DNA of 8,953 bases from an uncultured Ideonella sp. (GTDB taxonomy: Bacteria > Pseudomonadota > Gammaproteobacteria > Burkholderiales > Burkholderiaceae): the NCBI GenBank assembly GCA_946479475.1, contig CAMLGG010000216.1:1-8953 (forward strand). The letters are read 5' to 3'. The translations under genes and the position numbers were made by a program. The notes under the pieces are model-generated. The model saw only the letters and a program-made list of their open reading frames with translations, was not told the DNA's origin and did not search any database. Positions within the stretch are counted from its first letter, which is position 1. The number at the start of each line of letters is the position of its first letter. Of the stretch, positions 5,191 to 8,953 are shown piece after piece.

Positions 5191-7429
5191 AGCCCATGGC
5201 CATGTTCACGACGTGCAACCCACCGAACGTCCGCACGACGATTACCACATCAGCTCTCCGTCGACCCGGCTGGATCTCCGCACCCGGGTGCTCAAGCACG
5301 CCGACAGCTTCGTGGTGCTGGACAGGCTGGGCAACGCCGAGCAGAAGGGCCCGACGGAGTACGGCCTGTTCCACCAGGACACGCGCTTCCTTTCGCGGCT
5401 CGAGCTGCGCATCAGCACGCGCGGCCACCCCGCCCGGCCCCTGATGCTGCTGAGCTCGGCGGTGCAGGACGACAACGCGCTGATCTTCGTGCACCTGACC
5501 AATCCGCCGCTCGAGAAGGAAGGGGCCGAACCGCTGCAGCAAGGCATGCTGCACCTGTTGCGCACGCAGGTGCTGTGGCGAGCGGCGCTGTGCGACCGGC
5601 TGAGGATCCACAACTACGGCGGCGAGCGGGTGCGCTTCACGCTCCACGTGGCCTTCGGCGCCGACTTCGCCGACATCTTCGAGGCCCGGGGCATGAAGCG
5701 CGACCATCGGGGCGAGCTCATGCAGCCGGTGATCGAGCAGCAGGCGGTGATGCTCGGCTACACCGGCCTGGATGGCCGGCGTCGGCGCAGCCGCATCGAG
5801 TTCGACACCGTGCCGCAGTCGCTCTCGGCCGGCGAGGCCACGTTCGCGGTCGACCTGGCGCCCCACTCTGCCTGCTGCCTGCGCTGGACCGTGGGCTGCA
5901 CGGCTGACGAAGGCCCTGAGGCTCCCGCCGTCGCCGCGGCCCCTTCGGCGCTGCACCCCGCGCCCTGGTACGAGGTGGCCGTCGAGCAGCGCCGGGCCGA
6001 GATCGCCCGCTCCCGCGACGCCGAGCCGGTGCTCTCCACCTCGAACACCCAGTTCGACGAATGGCTGAACCGCTCGCTGGCCGACCTGCACATGCTGGCC
6101 ACCGACACGCCGCGCGGTCGCTATCCCTATGCCGGCGTGCCCTGGTTCAGCACGCCCTTCGGACGCGACGGCATCATCACCGCGCTGCAATGCCTCTGGC
6201 TGGCGCCCGAGATGGCGCGCGGCGTGCTGCGCTACCTGGCCTCGATGCAGGCCGAGGCCGAGAGCGACGTGCAGGACGCGCAGCCGGGCAAGATCCTGCA
6301 CGAGACGCGCGGCGGCGAGATGGCCGCCATCGGCGAGGTCCCCTTCGGCCGCTACTACGGCTCGATCGACTCGACGCCGCTGTTCCTGATGCTCGGCGGC
6401 GCCTACCTCCAGCGCAGCGCCGACATCGAGCAGATCCGTGCCCTGTGGCCGCACTTCGAGCGGGCGCTGGAGTGGATAGACCGGTACGGCGACTGCGATG
6501 GCGACGGCTTCGTCGAGTACGCCCGCCAGACCGACCGCGGGCTGTCCAACCAGGGCTGGAAGGATTCGCACGACGCCGTCTTCCACGCCGATGGCGCGAT
6601 GGCCGAAGCTCCCATCGCGCTGTGCGAAGTGCAGGGCTACGTCTTCGCCGCGCGTCGCGCCGCGGCGCTCATGGCCGGCGCCCTGGGGATGGAGGATCGA
6701 GCCAGCGCCCTGGAAGACCAGGCCGAGGCCTTGCGCCGGCGCTTCGAGCAAACCTTCTGGTGCGAGGAGCTCGGCACCTACGCCCTGGCCCTGGACGGCC
6801 GCAAGCGCCCCTGCCACGTGCCCAGTTCCAACGCCGGACAGGTGCTCTACACCGGCATCGCGAGCGCCGAGCGGGCCAGGCGCGTCGGCGAGGCGCTGAT
6901 GTCGGAGACCGGCTTTTCCGGCTGGGGCGTGCGCACCATCGCGTCGACCGCCTCGCGCTACAACCCGATGTCCTACCACAACGGCTCGGTCTGGCCGCAC
7001 GACAACTCGCTGGTCGCCGCCGGCCTGGCCCGCTACGGGATGCGGGGCCATGCCGCGCGCATCCTCGGCGGGCTCTTCGACGCCTCGCTGCACTTCGACC
7101 TGCACCGCCTGCCGGAGTTGTTCTGCGGCTTCGTGCGGCACCCCGGCGAGAGCCCGACGCTGTATCCCCAGGCCTGTTCGCCCCAGGCCTGGGCGGCCGC
7201 GGCGCCCCTGCTGTGCATCCAGGCCTGCCTGGGCCTGGAGGTCCACGGCATCGAAGGCCGCGTGTGCCTGGTCAACCCGGTGATGCCGGCCTTCCTCGAC
7301 CAGCTGCGCATACGCGGAATCCGCCTGCCGAAGGGGCAGATGGACATCGTCGTCACGCGCCACGAGGCCGATGTCGGCGTGCGCCTCATGCGGCGCGAAG
7401 GCGAGGCCGAGCTGGTCGTGCAGATGTAG
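5183..7429 (+). CDS. Amylo-alpha-1,6-glucosidase-like glycoside hydrolase (debranching N-terminal domain plus (alpha/alpha)6 barrel)
   Basis: The 748-residue protein has a beta-rich debranching-enzyme N-terminal domain (about 40-265), with D-S-F-V-V-L-D-R-L-G at 41-50 and Y-G-L-F-H-Q-D-T-R-F-L at 60-70. An (alpha/alpha)6-barrel hydrolase domain follows (about 285-735). Its landmarks are Y-P-Y-A-G-V-P-W-F-S-T-P-F-G-R-D-G (314-330), E-T-R-G-G-E (374-379), Y-G-S-I-D-S-T-P (392-399), an Asp-rich D-C-D-G-D-G loop (437-442), N-Q-G-W-K-D-S (456-462, Asp461 a candidate acid), W-P-H-D-N (604-608) and E-L-F-C-G-F (645-650). Such proteins are annotated as amylo-alpha-1,6-glucosidases, but the barrel also resembles mannosylglycerate-hydrolase-like enzymes, so the natural substrate is uncertain. 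No signal peptide is seen; the N-terminus is His-rich (His5, 7, 9). It starts within the glycosyltransferase stop region (8-bp overlap) and is probably co-transcribed with it. It contains no GH13 debranching domain and is not GlgX. Confidence 0.9.
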   Translation: MAEAHGHVHDVQPTERPHDDYHISSPSTRLDLRTRVLKHADSFVVLDRLGNAEQKGPTEYGLFHQDTRFLSRLELRISTRGHPARPLMLLSSAVQDDNALIFVHLTNPPLEKEGAEPLQQGMLHLLRTQVLWRAALCDRLRIHNYGGERVRFTLHVAFGADFADIFEARGMKRDHRGELMQPVIEQQAVMLGYTGLDGRRRRSRIEFDTVPQSLSAGEATFAVDLAPHSACCLRWTVGCTADEGPEAPAVAAAPSALHPAPWYEVAVEQRRAEIARSRDAEPVLSTSNTQFDEWLNRSLADLHMLATDTPRGRYPYAGVPWFSTPFGRDGIITALQCLWLAPEMARGVLRYLASMQAEAESDVQDAQPGKILHETRGGEMAAIGEVPFGRYYGSIDSTPLFLMLGGAYLQRSADIEQIRALWPHFERALEWIDRYGDCDGDGFVEYARQTDRGLSNQGWKDSHDAVFHADGAMAEAPIALCEVQGYVFAARRAAALMAGALGMEDRASALEDQAEALRRRFEQTFWCEELGTYALALDGRKRPCHVPSSNAGQVLYTGIASAERARRVGEALMSETGFSGWGVRTIASTASRYNPMSYHNGSVWPHDNSLVAAGLARYGMRGHAARILGGLFDASLHFDLHRLPELFCGFVRHPGESPTLYPQACSPQAWAAAAPLLCIQACLGLEVHGIEGRVCLVNPVMPAFLDQLRIRGIRLPKGQMDIVVTRHEADVGVRLMRREGEAELVVQM

Positions 7430-7441
7430 GCGCGGACGATC

Positions 7442-8005
7442 TCAGCTGAAAGGCCGGCTGACGTAGCGGGAGCCGGCCAGGCCGAAACGCCACGGGCGGT
7501 CGGCCGCCTTGGTGATGCCGATGCGCACGCCGCTGACCACCTTGATCCGACCTTCGGCCGGCCACAGCTGGAAAGGGGCACGATCAAGGGGGGCTCCATC
7601 CAGTTCACGGGTTATGCCCAGTGCCTGGGCAAGACGCCCTGGGCCCGAGCACAGCAGCAGCGGGTCTTGCAGGCCGCGTCTGTCGCGCATGGCCTCGAGC
7701 CCGGCCGTCGGCTCGATGGCGCGGATCAGCACCCCGGCACCGTGGCCCTCCTCGCGGCAGACGAAGTTCAGGCACCAGTGGATGCCGTAGGAGCGGTAGA
7801 CGTAGGCATGCGCCGGCGGACCGAACATCGACAGCGTGCGCGGCCGGGGGCCGCCATGGCTGTGCGAGGCCGGGTCGTCGCTGTCGTAGGCCTCGGTCTC
7901 GACGATGCGTCCGCCGACGCCGTCGACCAGCACGGCGACGCCGATCAACGCCCGTGCGACCTGGAGCGACGGCGCTTCGAAATCGACCTGGGCGATGCGG
8001 GCCAT
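7442..8005 (-). CDS. mpg: DNA-3-methyladenine glycosylase (AAG/MPG family)
   Basis: The 187-residue protein removes alkylated purines such as 3-methyladenine, and in this family often hypoxanthine, from DNA, starting base excision repair. It matches human AAG closely at the active site: G-R-I-V-E-T-E-A-Y (32-40) with Glu38 as the water-activating acid and Tyr40; H48 in D-D-P-A-S-H; and Y-V-Y-R-S-Y-G-I (68-75) with Tyr70 and the DNA-intercalating Tyr73. The family motifs G-V-L-I-R-A-I-E-P (91-99), [12 protein letters not shown] (120-131) and R-I-G-I-T-K-A (161-167) follow. The length is typical for bacterial members. The ATG at 8005 is forced: an in-frame TAA lies three codons upstream (8015-8017 on the plus strand). 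No good ribosome binding site is seen. It sits 25 bp downstream of the TPR-like gene on the same strand and is probably read from the same transcript. Confidence 0.96.
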   Translation of the reverse strand: MARIAQVDFEAPSLQVARALIGVAVLVDGVGGRIVETEAYDSDDPASHSHGGPRPRTLSMFGPPAHAYVYRSYGIHWCLNFVCREEGHGAGVLIRAIEPTAGLEAMRDRRGLQDPLLLCSGPGRLAQALGITRELDGAPLDRAPFQLWPAEGRIKVVSGVRIGITKAADRPWRFGLAGSRYVSRPFS

Positions 8006-8030
8006 GCCGCGAGGTTACGGGATGCCGGCC

Positions 8031-8953
8031 TCAACGCCATCCGGTGTTCGACGATTGCCAGTACGGCGGCCAGTTGCACAGCGGAGAACGGCTGGCGAGG
8101 CCGGCCGAGGCGGCACGGCCCAGGACGGCCTCCGCCGCCCCGCGCAAGGGCTCGCCATAGCGGGTGTAGGCGTTGATGGCGGCGCGGCACTGCGTCTCGG
8201 GCTGCGGGGAAACGGCAAGCGCGACGAACCACGCGTTGCGGGCATCGCGCTCGCGCCCCACCAGCGCGTTGGCGATCGCCAGGGTTGCCCAGTCGTCGGG
8301 CCGCGGCCCCTGCCAGCGCGGGTCCCGCCGGACGAGGGCGTGCAGGGCCAGCTGGCGCGCGACTTCGGCCTGCGGAGGCCGGTCCTTCAGCTCCAGCAGG
8401 GCGAACTGCCCCGCGACCTGCGCGTCCAGCGGATCGGCGCCGAAGGCGCGCTGCTGCAGCCCGAGGGCCTCGCGCACCTGCCCCCTGCGCCAGTACGCCT
8501 TGGCCGCCGCATCCGACAGGCGGCGGGCCTCGCCCGCGTCCGCCGTCAGCTCGCCTTCGCCCTCTTCCCGGCCCACGCCCAGGGCATTGGCCGCGATGCG
8601 GATCTCGTCACCGTCCCCCTGGGCCGCGATGACGAGGACGTGGGCCACGAGCGGCTCGGCGCGGCGGGCCGCTCGTGGCAGCCAGTTCTCGACCAGTTGT
8701 TCGGAGCGGGCCGTGAAGTCGGCCGGCAGCGGCGGTGGGGCCGCCGGTGGAGGGGGCGGTGGAGCGGACGGCGCGGGAACGGCTGCCGGCGTGACCGGTG
8801 CCGTCGCGGCCGCGGCAGAAGTGGCGGCGGGCGTTGCGGCCGCAGGCAGTGTGGCCGCCGATGACGGCGAGGGACCGCGCATCGTCAGCCAGGCCAGCAC
8901 ACGCTCCCTCTCGCTCTGCCCGGCCGAGGGCCGCACTGCCGGGCGGGAAGGCG
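8031..8953 (-). CDS. TPR-like protein with Pro/Ala-rich linker, unknown function (5' end probably outside window)
   Basis: I do not recognise this protein. The frame is open to the window's right edge. Counted from a GTG at 8936 it has 301 residues, but no ribosome binding site precedes that GTG or the ATG at 8882, so the true start is probably outside. Residues 1-20 are charged/helical. Residues 21-73 form a low-complexity Ala/Pro/Thr linker with runs of six and three prolines (59-64, 67-69). From about 75 on it is helical with TPR-like helix pairs: A-K-A-Y-W-R-R-G-Q-V-R-E-A-L (145-158), a partial unit around 172-200, and D-D-W-A-T-L-A-I-A-N-A-L-V-G-R-E-R-D-A-R-N-A-W (214-236). No catalytic motif or membrane segment is visible in this portion. 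The tail is Trp-rich (Trp289, 293, 300). The linker suggests a second domain beyond the edge, possibly membrane-anchored or enzymatic; this is inference. Confidence 0.7.
   Translation of the reverse strand, partial: PSRPAVRPSAGQSERERVLAWLTMRGPSPSSAATLPAAATPAATSAAAATAPVTPAAVPAPSAPPPPPPAAPPPLPADFTARSEQLVENWLPRAARRAEPLVAHVLVIAAQGDGDEIRIAANALGVGREEGEGELTADAGEARRLSDAAAKAYWRRGQVREALGLQQRAFGADPLDAQVAGQFALLELKDRPPQAEVARQLALHALVRRDPRWQGPRPDDWATLAIANALVGRERDARNAWFVALAVSPQPETQCRAAINAYTRYGEPLRGAAEAVLGRAASAGLASRSPLCNWPPYWQSSNTGWR

Noticed and set aside
5096..7363. A 755-codon open frame on the minus strand opposite the hydrolase, longer than the hydrolase itself
   Set aside because: Its product is low-complexity, rich in Arg, Gly, Ala, Val and His, with no recognisable domain. 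It mirrors a secure conserved gene; long antisense frames are expected with such high third-position GC.
7905..8864. A 319-codon plus-strand frame opposite the TPR-like gene
   Set aside because: It is Arg/Gly-rich, overlaps the start of the secure glycosylase gene in antisense and has no ribosome binding site. The minus frame has alternating helical heptads and a natural stop spacing to mpg.

Overview
The window is GC-rich (roughly 70% by eye), densely coding DNA with strong third-position G/C bias. Gene content (adjacent aat and bpt of the bacterial N-degron pathway, an HDOD protein, a GT4/debranching-type hydrolase pair, an AAG-type glycosylase) points to a proteobacterium, most likely a betaproteobacterium of the Burkholderiales. 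That placement is inferred from gene families and composition; no rRNA or other marker gene is present.

Layout, left to right. (1) 2-1143, plus: the 3' end of aat (Leu/Phe-tRNA-protein transferase) overlaps by 4 bp with bpt (a leucyltransferase of the arginyltransferase family). Both enzymes put destabilising N-terminal residues on proteins destined for ClpS/ClpAP. (2) 1270-2061, plus: an exported DUF2807 (head GIN domain) protein with a regular GSGD repeat, predicted to be a beta-helix. (3) 2112-2936, plus: a stand-alone HDOD-domain protein lacking the HD metal-binding pair. (4) 3118-3969, plus: an endonuclease/exonuclease/phosphatase (EEP) fold protein with several active-site motifs altered, including the C-terminal Asp-His. 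(5) 4096-7429, plus: a GT4 glycosyltransferase and an amylo-alpha-1,6-glucosidase-like hydrolase, overlapping by 8 bp, the second with an ideal Shine-Dalgarno; this is a tight two-gene carbohydrate operon. (6) 7442-8953, minus: a Pro/Ala-rich TPR-like protein of unknown function, running off the right edge, followed 25 bp later by a DNA-3-methyladenine glycosylase. This operon converges on the hydrolase gene with only 12 bp between the stop codons.

No tRNA, rRNA, CRISPR array, insertion sequence, phage gene or attachment site was seen. No gene-free stretch exceeds 181 bp. Intergenic gaps hold several GC-rich inverted repeats without T-runs. Nothing here is clearly a new defence or mobile system. 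The points most worth a second look are the apparently inactivated EEP protein, the specificity of the glycosyltransferase/hydrolase pair, and the DUF2807 repeat protein.
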